NCBI RefSeq assembly: GCF_041435055.1
Contig: NZ_CP108002.1
Span: forward strand, 5,580,001-5,644,000
Direction of reading: 5' to 3'
Source of the DNA: Streptomyces sp. NBC_00341
Lineage (GTDB): Bacteria; Actinomycetota; Actinomycetes; Streptomycetales; Streptomycetaceae
DNA: 64,000 nt
Below are positions 34,882 through 42,877 of the stretch, in pieces (position 1 is the first letter of the stretch; each line of letters starts with the position of its first letter). Position numbers and translations under genes: made by a program. The notes under the pieces were generated by a model. That model did not search any database and was not told where the DNA came from. It was given only the letters and a program-made list of their open reading frames with translations.

Positions 34882-35835
34882 ATGGCGCATCAGTACAGCT
34901 CACAGCCTCGGCTGTCACCGAGCAGTTACGAAGAAGACATCCGCGCGGTCCTCGCGCCGCGCCTCGCCTACTTCGAGGCGGTCGCCCGCCACGAGCACGT
35001 GACGCGGGCCGCACAGGAGCTGGGCGTCCCGCAGTCCACGCTCTCCCGGGCCATGGTCCGGCTGGAACAGGACCTGGGGGTGTCGCTGTTCGCCCGCAAG
35101 GGCCGCACGGTCTCCCTCACCCCCGCCGGCCGCACGTTCCTCGGCTCGGCCGAACGGGCCCTCGCGGAGGTGGAGAAGGCCGCCGACTCGGTACGCGCGG
35201 ACGCCGACCCCACCGCGGGCAAGGTCGCCTTCGGCTTCCTCCACACGATGGGCTCGGAAACCGTCCCCGCCCTGATCCGCGCCTTCCGCGCCGACCACCC
35301 CCTGGTCCGCTTCCAGCTCGTGCAGAACTACGGCGAGGCCATGATCGAACGCCTCCGCGCGGGCGGCCTCGACCTCTGCCTCACCTCACCCGTCCCCGAC
35401 GCCCCGGACCTGGTGGCCCGACGCCTGGACGAACAACGCCTGCGCCTGGTCGTCCCCGACGACCACCGCCTCGCCACCCGCCGCCGCGTCCGCCTGGCGG
35501 AGGCCGCCGACGAAACGTTCGTCACCCTGGAACCCGGCTACGGCCTGCGCCGCATCACGGACGACCTCTGCGCGGAGGCGGGCTTCGTCCCCCGCGTCGC
35601 CTTCGAGGGCGAGGAGGCGGAGACCCTGCGCGGCCTGGTCGCGGCCGGCCTCGGCGTGGCCCTGCTCCCACCCCCGGCAGTCGCCCGCCCGGGGGTCGTG
35701 GAGCTGACGGTGACGGCACCGCGGGCCGCTCGGGAGATCGGCGTGGCCTGGCTGGACGGCCACCCGGACACCCCGCCGGTCGCGGCGTTCAAGAAGTTCC
35801 TGCTGTCACGAAGGGGGCACCTGCTGCCGGAGTGA
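34882..35835 (+). CDS. LysR-family regulator
   Basis: A 317-residue LysR-type activator. The winged helix is at about 28-85 (VARHEHVTRAAQELGVPQSTLSRAMVRLEQDLGVSLFARKGR) and the effector domain at about 105-310. It is divergent from the MFS gene and probably controls it. A very long reading frame continues upstream, opposite to the MFS gene, but similarity starts only at ATG 34882. Effector unknown. Confidence 0.88.
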   Translation: MAHQYSSQPRLSPSSYEEDIRAVLAPRLAYFEAVARHEHVTRAAQELGVPQSTLSRAMVRLEQDLGVSLFARKGRTVSLTPAGRTFLGSAERALAEVEKAADSVRADADPTAGKVAFGFLHTMGSETVPALIRAFRADHPLVRFQLVQNYGEAMIERLRAGGLDLCLTSPVPDAPDLVARRLDEQRLRLVVPDDHRLATRRRVRLAEAADETFVTLEPGYGLRRITDDLCAEAGFVPRVAFEGEEAETLRGLVAAGLGVALLPPPAVARPGVVELTVTAPRAAREIGVAWLDGHPDTPPVAAFKKFLLSRRGHLLPE

Positions 35836-35952
35836 CGGGTGAGGGCGGGGGCGGGGGCGAGGGCCAGGACGCCGCTGACCACAGCCAGGGATGCGTGGCA
35901 GACGTGTACGCGGTGCGGCCCGACCGGGCGGTGAACGGTCGGAGTGCGGCGT

Positions 35953-35981
35953 TGGGCCGTTCCGGGGGGTGCGGGGAGCAG
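35953..35981 (-). repeat. Degenerate terminal CRISPR repeat (trailer side)
   Basis: This 29-base stretch matches the array repeat at about 20 of 29 positions, including the last nine (GGGGAGCAG), and lies exactly one 61-base period before the first recognisable repeat. It is the decayed, leader-distal end of the array. Confidence 0.7.
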
Positions 35982-36013
35982 GCGGTGGCGGTCTTGAAGG
36001 TGCGGACCCGGGT

Positions 36014-37323
36014 GGGGTCATCCCCGCACGCGCGGGGAGCAGCTCAGGCCTTGGAGGTAGCGCTGCGAGTCCTGGGGACCATCCCCGTACGCGCGGGGAG
36101 CAGCTCTTCGCGCCGCTCGGCATGAGCGAAGCGACGGGACCATCCCCGCACGCGCGGGGAGCAGGTTCGCACACCAGCGTCACGGGCCGATCGGGTGGGA
36201 CCAGCCCCGCACGCGCGGGGAGCAGCTGAACCTTGGCGCCCTGCCGGGCGGCGGTGCGGGACCATCCCCGCACGCGCGGGGAGCAGCTCATCGCCTGCGG
36301 GATTCCGTAGGCGTCCGAGGGACCATCCCCGCACGCGCGGGGAGCAGGCGCAAGTACGGCCTCGGCCCGTATGCGGCGGAGGACCATCCCCGCACGCGCG
36401 GGGAGCAGGCCTGCGTCACGTGGGTGATGGCGCGGCTGTGGGGACCATCCCCGCACGCGCGGGGAGCAGACCGACGAGGACGACGAGGACGGGGGGATGA
36501 CGGGACCATCCCCGCACGCGCGGGGAGCAGGTCAGCGGGTCGTTGGCCGGTAGGCCGTAGTGGGGACCATCCCCGCACGCGCGGGGAGCAGCTGCGAGTG
36601 GGGCCGTCTTGCTTATCGGTGAGGGGACCATCCCCGCACGCGCGGGGAGCAGGAAGGTAGCCCTCGAACCCCTGGATCAGCGCCGGGACCATCCCCGCAC
36701 GCGCGGGGAGCAGCGGGGCCTGCACCCCAAGCAGGCCAAGTCCCCGGGACCATCCCCGCACGCGCGGGGAGCAGCGGCCCAGGTCCCGTACCGGCGGTGG
36801 CCGAGCGGGACCATCCCCGCACGCGCGGGGAGCAGGACCTCCACGCCCAGCCCTCGCAGGAGCAGCAGGGACCATCCCCGCACGCGCGGGGAGCAGATCG
36901 TGGAGACGCCGATGCTGACGAGCAGCGAGGGACCATCCCCGCACGCGCGGGGAGCAGCGGCACCCCGTTACGAACGCGGAATTCGCCCGGGGACCATCCC
37001 CGCACGCGCGGGGAGCAGCTTCACCCCGCCCTGCCCCTCGCCAATGTGGAGGGACCATCCCCGCACGCGCGGGGAGCAGGCATCCTCGGGGTCGAATTCG
37101 GCGATGAGGTTGGGACCATCCCCGCACGCGCGGGGAGCAGCTGCGGCTCCCCGCCCGGCGCCGATCGCTGTTGGGACCATCCCCGCACGCGCGGGGAGCA
37201 GATGTGCTTACCGGTGCCGTACGGGTTGTCCTCGGGACCATCCCCGCACGCGCGGGGAGCAGTTCACGTCGTCCTCGTCGTCGGCGCGCGTCTCGGGACC
37301 ATCCCCGCACGCGCGGGGAGCAG
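36014..37323 (-). CRISPR. Type I-E-like CRISPR array, 22 repeats and 21 spacers
   Basis: A 29-base repeat recurs every 61 bases without exception, giving 22 repeats and 21 spacers of exactly 32 bases. On the plus strand the repeat begins GGGACCATCCCC and ends GCGCGGGGAGCAG; on the minus strand it begins CTGCTCCCCGCG, with a CCCCGC/GCGGGG hairpin, as in Streptomyces type I-E repeats. Variant repeats cluster at the left end: 36014-36042 has two changes, 36075-36103 one and 36197-36225 one. All later repeats are identical except one first base at 36380. The leader is therefore on the right and transcription runs on the minus strand. No cas gene is present in this window. Confidence 0.97.
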
Positions 37324-37530
37324 ACTGCGCGACCTGCGGGTTTACGGCGCGTGGTGGCAGTTTCCCACTATCTTCAGGGAATCCGGCAAAACGCCCATGA
37401 GGCCTCACATCGGATTGCGACCGTGGTGCCGCAGGCACAAGAACTTATCCTCAGCCTGCCACCCACGAGGCGCATACGCGAGAACGCGCCCCGTATTCAT
37501 TCCTGCAGGCTTACCCACGTCATCGTTCCG
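37324..37530 (-). promoter_or_regulatory. Probable CRISPR leader
   Basis: The sequence right of the last repeat is richer in A and T (for example 37350-37420) than the rest of the region and has no convincing gene. Repeat conservation puts the young end of the array here, so this stretch should hold the leader with the crRNA promoter and integration signals, reading on the minus strand. Confidence 0.6.
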
Positions 37531-37602
37531 CTCTGGCAGCTCTGGCAGCTCTGGCAGCTCTGGCAGCTCCGGCAGCTCCGGCAGCTCCGGCAGCACCGGC
37601 AG
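37531..37602. repeat. 9-bp tandem repeat, 8 copies
   Basis: Four copies of CTCTGGCAG are followed by three of CTCCGGCAG and one of CACCGGCAG. The tract lies upstream of the CRISPR leader and just after the 3' end of the pilin-like gene. On the minus strand one frame would read Leu-Pro-Glu repeats, but codon use and context do not support a gene. Bases 37603-37699 hold a short GACA microsatellite and nothing else recognisable. Confidence 0.9.
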
Positions 37603-37699
37603 GTGCCTGCCGCGAACGTAGAGAAGCCACCTCGAAGCGGGTCTGCCCGACAGACAGACAGACCGACCGGCGGCCGGCTGACGGCCGTCGCCGACCTCC

Positions 37700-39316
37700 C
37701 TACCGCTTGAACGTCACCTCCTTCGAGTCCTTCTCGCGGTCGTACGTGCCCGCGAAGCCCCAGTTCTTCCAGCCGCCGTCACCGTTGTTGATGATCGTGC
37801 CGTTCTTGATCGAGAAGATGTCGACGCCGTCCACCACCGCGAGGTGTTCGAGGCCCGAAACCCCGGAGAAGGAGAGGTCGTTGAAGTTCTTCACCGCGAT
37901 GATGTTCGTGTCGGGGAAGGCGCGGCTGTACTCGTCGATCAGCGACTGGTTCAGCTCGGCGTCGTCGCCCGGCGCCTTGCCGTCGAAGTCGGTGCCGGGG
38001 TACGTCCCGGCGGTGTACTTCGGGGCGCCGTCGTTGAAGTCGACCGACTCCGATCCGGTGGTGATCGAGTCGGCGTCCAGGTCGGCGGGTTCCGGCTTCT
38101 CGAAGGTGGCCTCCGAGCCGTCGCGGGTGAAGTCGCCGTAGTACGCCCAGTTGGTGTACCCGCCGTCGCCGTCGTTGCTGAAAGTTCCCTTGTCGAAGAC
38201 GTAGACGTCGAACACCGCGCGGCCCGAGGCGATGTCGTCGCCGGTCTCCTCGTCGTGGTATTCGGGGGAGTTCAGCCGGTACCTGCTCTCGTTGATGAAC
38301 GAGTCCGGCTTGTCGACCCAGTGCGACGACTGTTCCGAGTGCATGGCGACCACGTTGTAGTCCGGGTAGCAGCGGCGCATGTCGTTCACGAGCATCCGGA
38401 CCGCCTGGGCCGAACCCTCGTTGTCCAGTGGGGAGTACGTGTCGTAGTAGCGGCTCCGGTCGGGCGGCTCCTGGCCCTCGATCTGGCAGCCCTCGTCACC
38501 GGGTTTCCAGTCCTTCTTCCGCTTGGGGCGGGGCGGTTCGCCGAACGTGACCGTGCGCTTGTCCTCGCTGACGTCGAACACGCCCTTGAACGCGCGGTTC
38601 TTCCATCCGAGGTCGGCGTCGTCCGCCCAGGTGAACGTGCCGGTCTTGAACGCGTACACGCGGTACGTCGTACCGCTGATCTCGACGGTCTGGATCATCG
38701 CAGCGCCGTCCATCTGCTGCAGGTTTCCCTCGTGCGGCTGCGCGATGACGATGTTGTAGTCGGGGAGGCAGTAGGAGAGGTCGTCGAGCGCCTGCTTGAC
38801 GCGCTTCTCCTTGTTCTTCTCGTTGTTGATCTTGTCGATGATGAAGTTGACGAGGTACGAGTACCCCCAGGCGGCGGCCGTGCTGACGGGGCCGTTGCCG
38901 GGGACCGAGACCGAGGAGTTCGACGACCGTTCCCTCGGCTCGAAGCACAGGCTGGGGAGCGCGTTCCCCTTGTTCTCGTCGGGCTTCTCGTCGGGCTTGT
39001 CATCAGGCTCGTCGTCGGGTTTGTCGTCGGGGGCGGCGGCGGAAGGATCGGGGGATTCGGAGGGGTCGGCGCCGCCGACAGCGTTGTCATCGCTGTCGTC
39101 ATCGCCCTTGTCGTCACCGCACTCGCCGCCGCCGCCCGCCGTCGCCGCGATGCGGCAGATCTGCTCGTGCGCGGAGCCGGTGACGTCGCCGCCGATGCTG
39201 ACGGCCACGATCGAGCCGACCACCGCGACGACGATGCCCAGCACGGCCAGGTACTCGATCGCGCTCTGCCCCGTGCTCGTGCGTACGCCTCGGCGTATCC
39301 GGTCGCTGCGCTTCAC
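37700..39316 (-). CDS. Pilin-like (Flp/TadE-type N-terminus) surface protein with three repeats
   Basis: This 538-residue protein starts with a short basic leader and GQSAIEYLAVLGIVVAVVG, the prepilin-type pattern (Gly at 16, Glu-Tyr at 21-22, then one hydrophobic helix to about 42). An acidic Asp/Pro/Lys linker follows at about 66-117. Three related units come next at about 183-259, 316-405 and 467-536. Each has PD(Y/T)N(I/V)(V/I) at its start, a GT(F/I) turn, GW/GY(K/T)N, an FxG or YxG step and a VTF or ATF end. I know no named family. It may be anchored to the membrane or assembled by a Tad system, with the repeats facing outward. It is transcribed alone toward the CRISPR leader. Confidence 0.7.
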   Translation of the reverse strand: MKRSDRIRRGVRTSTGQSAIEYLAVLGIVVAVVGSIVAVSIGGDVTGSAHEQICRIAATAGGGGECGDDKGDDDSDDNAVGGADPSESPDPSAAAPDDKPDDEPDDKPDEKPDENKGNALPSLCFEPRERSSNSSVSVPGNGPVSTAAAWGYSYLVNFIIDKINNEKNKEKRVKQALDDLSYCLPDYNIVIAQPHEGNLQQMDGAAMIQTVEISGTTYRVYAFKTGTFTWADDADLGWKNRAFKGVFDVSEDKRTVTFGEPPRPKRKKDWKPGDEGCQIEGQEPPDRSRYYDTYSPLDNEGSAQAVRMLVNDMRRCYPDYNVVAMHSEQSSHWVDKPDSFINESRYRLNSPEYHDEETGDDIASGRAVFDVYVFDKGTFSNDGDGGYTNWAYYGDFTRDGSEATFEKPEPADLDADSITTGSESVDFNDGAPKYTAGTYPGTDFDGKAPGDDAELNQSLIDEYSRAFPDTNIIAVKNFNDLSFSGVSGLEHLAVVDGVDIFSIKNGTIINNGDGGWKNWGFAGTYDREKDSKEVTFKR

Positions 39317-39490
39317 GCGTCACCTCGTCGTACCTCGCCCGAGTCACCGGGGGCGGGACACCCGCCGGGACTCGAACCGTAACGACGACACCGGGGCCCA
39401 CGGACAGTGCCCGAAGGCCCATCCCCGGGCCCAAAGCGCGGGGGCCCACATTCCCAGGGCCCACATCGCGAGGCAGGGCCCACGGGGGGC
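39317..39490. other. Intergenic gap with GGGCCCA repeats
   Basis: This 174-base gap separates the pilin-like gene from the Nudix gene. Five copies of GGGCCCA occur at 39394, 39427, 39442, 39457 and 39476. The upstream signals of the pilin-like gene should lie in its left part. No gene is evident. Confidence 0.5.
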
Positions 39491-39958
39491 TCAGTGCTGG
39501 ACCAGGCCGCCGACCGGGACGGGGCCCACGTGGCCGGTGGCGGGAGCGGTGTGCGCGAGGGCGATGCCGATGTCGACGAGCGAGGACCGGCGCAGGGCGG
39601 TGACATCGGCGAACGGTGTCCAGACGGACTCGGCGATCTCGCCGTTCGGCTCGGGCCGCAGCCGGCCGCCGGTGATGCGGACCCGGTAGAAGACGCCGAC
39701 GTTCTGGTGCATGATCCCGTGCCGTGCCTCGGCCGCGGAGATCACCCGTGAGTCCACGCCCAGCAGGTTCTCGACCACCGCCGTGCAGCCGGTCTCCTCC
39801 GCGACCTCCCGGATCACCGCGTCGAACGGATCCTCCCCGTGCTCGACCCCGCCGCCCGGGAGGGTCCAGTTGCTCTCGCCGTTCGCAGAGACATGACGGG
39901 CGATCAGAACCCGCCCCTCCTCCACACACACGGCGTACGCCGCCAGCCGGAAACTCAT
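39491..39958 (-). CDS. Nudix hydrolase
   Basis: A 155-residue Nudix protein with a complete Nudix box (GGGVEHGEDPFDAVIREVAEETG) at about 37-59, including the REVAEE metal-binding glutamates. Such enzymes cleave nucleoside diphosphates linked to other groups; the substrate is not predictable. ATG 39958 has a GAGG ribosome site; a GTG three codons upstream is possible. Downstream of an alpha/beta-hydrolase-like gene in the same direction, 40 bases away. Confidence 0.88.
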   Translation of the reverse strand: MSFRLAAYAVCVEEGRVLIARHVSANGESNWTLPGGGVEHGEDPFDAVIREVAEETGCTAVVENLLGVDSRVISAAEARHGIMHQNVGVFYRVRITGGRLRPEPNGEIAESVWTPFADVTALRRSSLVDIGIALAHTAPATGHVGPVPVGGLVQH

Positions 39959-39998
39959 CCCGCCCACCTCTCCCTAACCGCTCGACACCCTCGATGCC

Positions 39999-40760
39999 TC
40001 AGTGTCCCAGTGACTTCCCGAACCCCGCCGCCAGGGGCATCCGCAGCCCCAGCGGCGGAGGGGCCGCCAGCGCGTCGGCCACCGGGCGGGCGTAGGCGTG
40101 GCCGAAGAGCGCGCCCCGGAGGAAGTCCGCCGCCAGGGCGGCCACTTCGCTGTGGTGCTGGCGCAGGGCGTGGCCGTCGGAGTGGACCTCGAAGCGGCAG
40201 GTGTCGCGGTTGGACTTCTTGGCGCGTTCCGCGAGGCGGAAGGAGAGCTCGGGGTCGGCCCCGGCGTCGGTGGTGCCGTGCACCAGCAGGACCTGACGCC
40301 CGACCAGGTGCTTGACCGGCTCCGGCTCCGCGTCCGGCTCCGCGGGCAGCCAGGGGGCCAGCGCGAGGACCGCGCCCACCGCCGGGTGGCCGCCCGCACG
40401 GAGGGCCGCGCGGCCGCCCATGCCGTGGCCGGCCAGGCAGACGGGGACGTCGCCGTAGCGGCGTACCACCTCGTCCACCGCCCATTCGGCGTCCGCCGCG
40501 AGCTGCGCCTCCGTCGTGTTCCAGCCGCGGCAGCGGTAGTGGACGACGTGCGCGGTGAGGCCGTCGTCCCGGGCCGCCCGGGTCAGGGCGCGGGCCAGCG
40601 GGAGCTGGCGGACGTAACTGACGGGGGAGGGACGGCGGTACGAGTAGGGCTCGCCGTCCGGGAGCAGCAGGACCACGCCGCTGACCTCGGTAGGTGCTCC
40701 GGCCGTTCTGACGGCCCGTCCCAGCCTCGCAGCAGGCAGGGGTAGTGCGCGCTGTGCCAT
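39999..40760 (-). CDS. Alpha/beta-hydrolase-fold protein lacking the nucleophile Ser
   Basis: A 253-residue alpha/beta-hydrolase-like protein: GVVLLLPDGEP at the start, the oxyanion-type HVVHYRCRGWN, the nucleophile elbow at 111-116, and a late VLLVHGTTDAGADP with an acidic residue and a final His. The elbow reads GHGMGG where active enzymes have GHSMGG, so the catalytic Ser is replaced by Gly. The fold is probably intact but hydrolase activity is doubtful; a binding or non-hydrolytic role is possible. Confidence 0.8.
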   Translation of the reverse strand: MAQRALPLPAARLGRAVRTAGAPTEVSGVVLLLPDGEPYSYRRPSPVSYVRQLPLARALTRAARDDGLTAHVVHYRCRGWNTTEAQLAADAEWAVDEVVRRYGDVPVCLAGHGMGGRAALRAGGHPAVGAVLALAPWLPAEPDAEPEPVKHLVGRQVLLVHGTTDAGADPELSFRLAERAKKSNRDTCRFEVHSDGHALRQHHSEVAALAADFLRGALFGHAYARPVADALAAPPPLGLRMPLAAGFGKSLGH

Positions 40761-40845
40761 GACGTAACAGTCTCAGAAGGACAGGTGTACGCCACTCGTA
40801 TTCGCGGTCACCGTTACGTATCGGCAAGCGACGCGCAGCGGCGCT

Positions 40846-40857
40846 CTACGCGCGTAG
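40846..40857. promoter_or_regulatory. Candidate nucleoside-regulon operator (add)
   Basis: A perfect CTACGCGCGTAG lies 16 bases before the adenosine deaminase start. A possible -10 (TAGAGT, about 40862-40867) follows it, so a bound repressor would block the promoter. Confidence 0.75.
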
Positions 40858-40873
40858 GCGCTAGAGTGCGTGA

Positions 40874-42028
40874 ATGATGAGCCCGACCCTCAATGTGCCC
40901 GGCCAGGATCAGATCCGGCGTGCGCCCAAGGTCCTTCTCCACGACCACCTCGACGGCGGTCTGCGCCCCGGGACGATCGTCGACCTCGCCGCGGCGACCG
41001 GATACCAAGGACTCCCGGAGACCGAGCCGGACAAGCTCGGCAGCTGGTTCCGGGAAGCCGCCGACTCCGGTTCGCTGGAGCGGTACCTGGAGACGTTCGC
41101 CCACACCTGCGCCGTCATGCAGACCCGTGACGCGCTCGTCAGGGTCGCCGCCGAGTGCGCCGAGGACCTGGCCGCCGACGGGGTCGTGTACGCCGAGATC
41201 CGCTACGCCCCCGAGCAGCACCTGGAGGCCGGGCTGAGCCTCGAAGAGGTCGTCGAGGCGGTCAACGAGGGGTTCCGGGAGGGCGAGGCGCGGGCCCGCC
41301 GCGACGGCAACCGGATCCGGGTCGGCGCCCTGCTCACCGCGATGCGGCACGCCGCCCGCTCGCTGGAGATCGCCGAACTCGCCAACCGCTACCGGGAACA
41401 GGGCGTCGTCGGCTTCGACATCGCGGGCGCGGAGGCGGGCTTCCCGCCCACCCGGCACCTCGACGCCTTCGAGTTCCTCAAGCGGGAGAACAACCACTTC
41501 ACCATCCACGCGGGCGAGGCCTTCGGGCTGCCGTCGATCTGGCAGGCCATCCAGTGGTGCGGCGCCGACCGGCTCGGCCACGGCGTCCGCATCATCGACG
41601 ACATCGAGGTCGCGGAGGACGGCAGCGTGAAGCTGGGGCGCCTCGCCTCCTACGTACGGGACAAGCGCATCCCGCTGGAGCTCTGCCCGACCTCGAACCT
41701 GCAGACCGGCGCCGCCGCCTCGTACGCCGAGCACCCGATCGGGCTGCTGCGCAAGCTGCACTTCCGGGCCACGGTCAATACGGACAATAGACTTATGAGT
41801 GGCACCAGCATGAGCCAGGAATTCGAGAAGCTGATCGAGACTTTCGGATACACGCTCGACGACATGCAGTGGTTCACAGTCAATGCGATGAAATCAGCAT
41901 TCATTCCTTTCGATGAACGTCTGGCGATGATCAATGACGTCATCAAGCCCGGATACGCCGAGCTGAAGTCCGAATGGCTCTTCGAGCAGACCGCTGCGAC
42001 CAGCGTCTCCACCTCCGTAGCGGGCTGA
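40874..42028 (+). CDS. add: Adenosine deaminase
   Basis: A full-length zinc adenosine deaminase of 384 residues: LLHDHLDGG with the first two His ligands, the substrate Gly region, [10 protein letters not shown] with His and catalytic Glu, [17 protein letters not shown] and TVNTDN with the last Asp ligand. It converts adenosine and deoxyadenosine to inosine and deoxyinosine, feeding the purine nucleoside phosphorylase encoded at 57.5 kb. The start ATGATG has no ribosome site and sits just after a possible -10, so the mRNA may be leaderless. The last quarter (after about 41775) is richer in A and T and uses AGA and CTT codons. Confidence 0.94.
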   Translation: MMSPTLNVPGQDQIRRAPKVLLHDHLDGGLRPGTIVDLAAATGYQGLPETEPDKLGSWFREAADSGSLERYLETFAHTCAVMQTRDALVRVAAECAEDLAADGVVYAEIRYAPEQHLEAGLSLEEVVEAVNEGFREGEARARRDGNRIRVGALLTAMRHAARSLEIAELANRYREQGVVGFDIAGAEAGFPPTRHLDAFEFLKRENNHFTIHAGEAFGLPSIWQAIQWCGADRLGHGVRIIDDIEVAEDGSVKLGRLASYVRDKRIPLELCPTSNLQTGAAASYAEHPIGLLRKLHFRATVNTDNRLMSGTSMSQEFEKLIETFGYTLDDMQWFTVNAMKSAFIPFDERLAMINDVIKPGYAELKSEWLFEQTAATSVSTSVAG

Positions 42029-42046
42029 ACAGACGCTCCGCGACAC

Positions 42047-42076
42047 ACGGCCGGGACGGTATGTCCCGGCCGTTTT
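42047..42076 (+). terminator. Intrinsic terminator after add
   Basis: ACGGCCGGGAC (42047-42057) pairs with GTCCCGGCCGT (42063-42073) around a five-base loop and is followed by TTTT: a classical intrinsic terminator. Confidence 0.85.
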
Positions 42077-42163
42077 CGCGTGTTTTCGATGTTTGCGGGA
42101 AAGGCCCGGAGCTGGCTACGTTGCAGAGCCGCTCGCATCCCCTTCCCCAAGGATGAAACTCAC

Positions 42164-42478
42164 ATGAAGAAGTCTGCTGCCAGGACTCTCGGCGTCGCCG
42201 CTCTCGGTGCCGCGTTCGCCGCTGCCGCCGCCGGTACCGCGTCGGCCTCCGCGCTGCCGCTCGACACCGCGACCGGCGCCCTGCCCGTCGTCGGCGCTCT
42301 GGCCAACACCACCTCGACGCTGCCGGTCAAGGACACCGCCACGGACCTCCTCGGCACCAGCCAGGCCAAGACCGTCAAGGACGTCACCGCCCCCGCCAAG
42401 GGCCTCCTCGGCGGCCTCCCCACCGGTGGCCTGAAGACCGGCGGCCTGAACCTCAACGGCGTGCCGCTCGGCCGCTGA
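42164..42478 (+). CDS. Small secreted protein
   Basis: A 104-residue exported protein with a signal peptide (MKKSAARTLGVAALGAAFAA, cleavage probably near TASA at 27-30). The mature part is rich in Ala, Leu, Thr and Gly and lacks cysteines. AAGGA lies ten bases before ATG 42164. It resembles, in composition and size, the secreted protein gene at 48.3 kb. Function unknown; such proteins are often developmentally controlled in Streptomyces. A strong two-way terminator follows. Confidence 0.75.
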   Translation: MKKSAARTLGVAALGAAFAAAAAGTASASALPLDTATGALPVVGALANTTSTLPVKDTATDLLGTSQAKTVKDVTAPAKGLLGGLPTGGLKTGGLNLNGVPLGR

Positions 42479-42480
42479 CA

Positions 42481-42546
42481 CCCGTACCGCACATGCCTGT
42501 GGGCGGGCCCCCGACCGGGGTGCCCGCCCACAGGCATGTGTACGGG
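42481..42546. terminator. Very long bidirectional hairpin terminator
   Basis: CACATGCCTGTGGGCGGGC (42490-42508) pairs perfectly with its complement at 42522-42540, and an outer CCCGTA/TACGGG pair extends the stem. It lies between the convergent small secreted protein and PspC-domain genes. Confidence 0.88.
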
Positions 42547-42548
42547 GG

Positions 42549-42755
42549 CTACCAGGCCGCCGCGGACGACGACGAGTGCTCCTGGGGGAGCAGCACCCAC
42601 AGCGCCAGGTAGAGCAGGAACTGCGGGCCCGGCAGCAGGCACGAGACGAGGAAGATGACGCGCATGGTCCCCGCGGAGGTGCCGAAGCGCCGGGCCAGCG
42701 CTGCGCACACTCCGCCGATCATGCGTCCGTCACGGGGGCGGGCAAGTGCGGCCAT
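42549..42755 (-). CDS. PspC-domain membrane protein
   Basis: A 68-residue protein consisting of a PspC domain: RMIGGVCAALARRFGTSAGTMRVIFLVSCLLPGPQFLLYLALWVLLP, with one or two membrane helices. PspC-type proteins sense or respond to membrane stress. It is a single small gene; no pspA partner is in view. Confidence 0.85.
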   Translation of the reverse strand: MAALARPRDGRMIGGVCAALARRFGTSAGTMRVIFLVSCLLPGPQFLLYLALWVLLPQEHSSSSAAAW

Positions 42756-42877
42756 GGTGGGCTCCTTCGCGAACCGTTGTGGAGGGAGCGGCCTGTCGTG
42801 CTCCCGTGGTGGGGGAGCGGTCTGTCGCGCTCCCGATGTATCCAGGATGGCTCGCGCGACGGGGGCGGGGCATCGCT

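Noticed and set aside
36288..37310. Long open frames on both strands inside the CRISPR array, reading as Arg/Gly/Pro-rich repeats
   Set aside because: They arise from the repeat sequence itself, since a GC-rich repeat without stops gives open frames; the 61-base period and constant 32-base spacers show non-coding DNA.
37405..37596. Small minus-strand frame encoding Leu-Pro-Glu repeats
   Set aside because: It is produced by the 9-bp minisatellite and the presumed CRISPR leader; no ribosome site or codon bias supports it.
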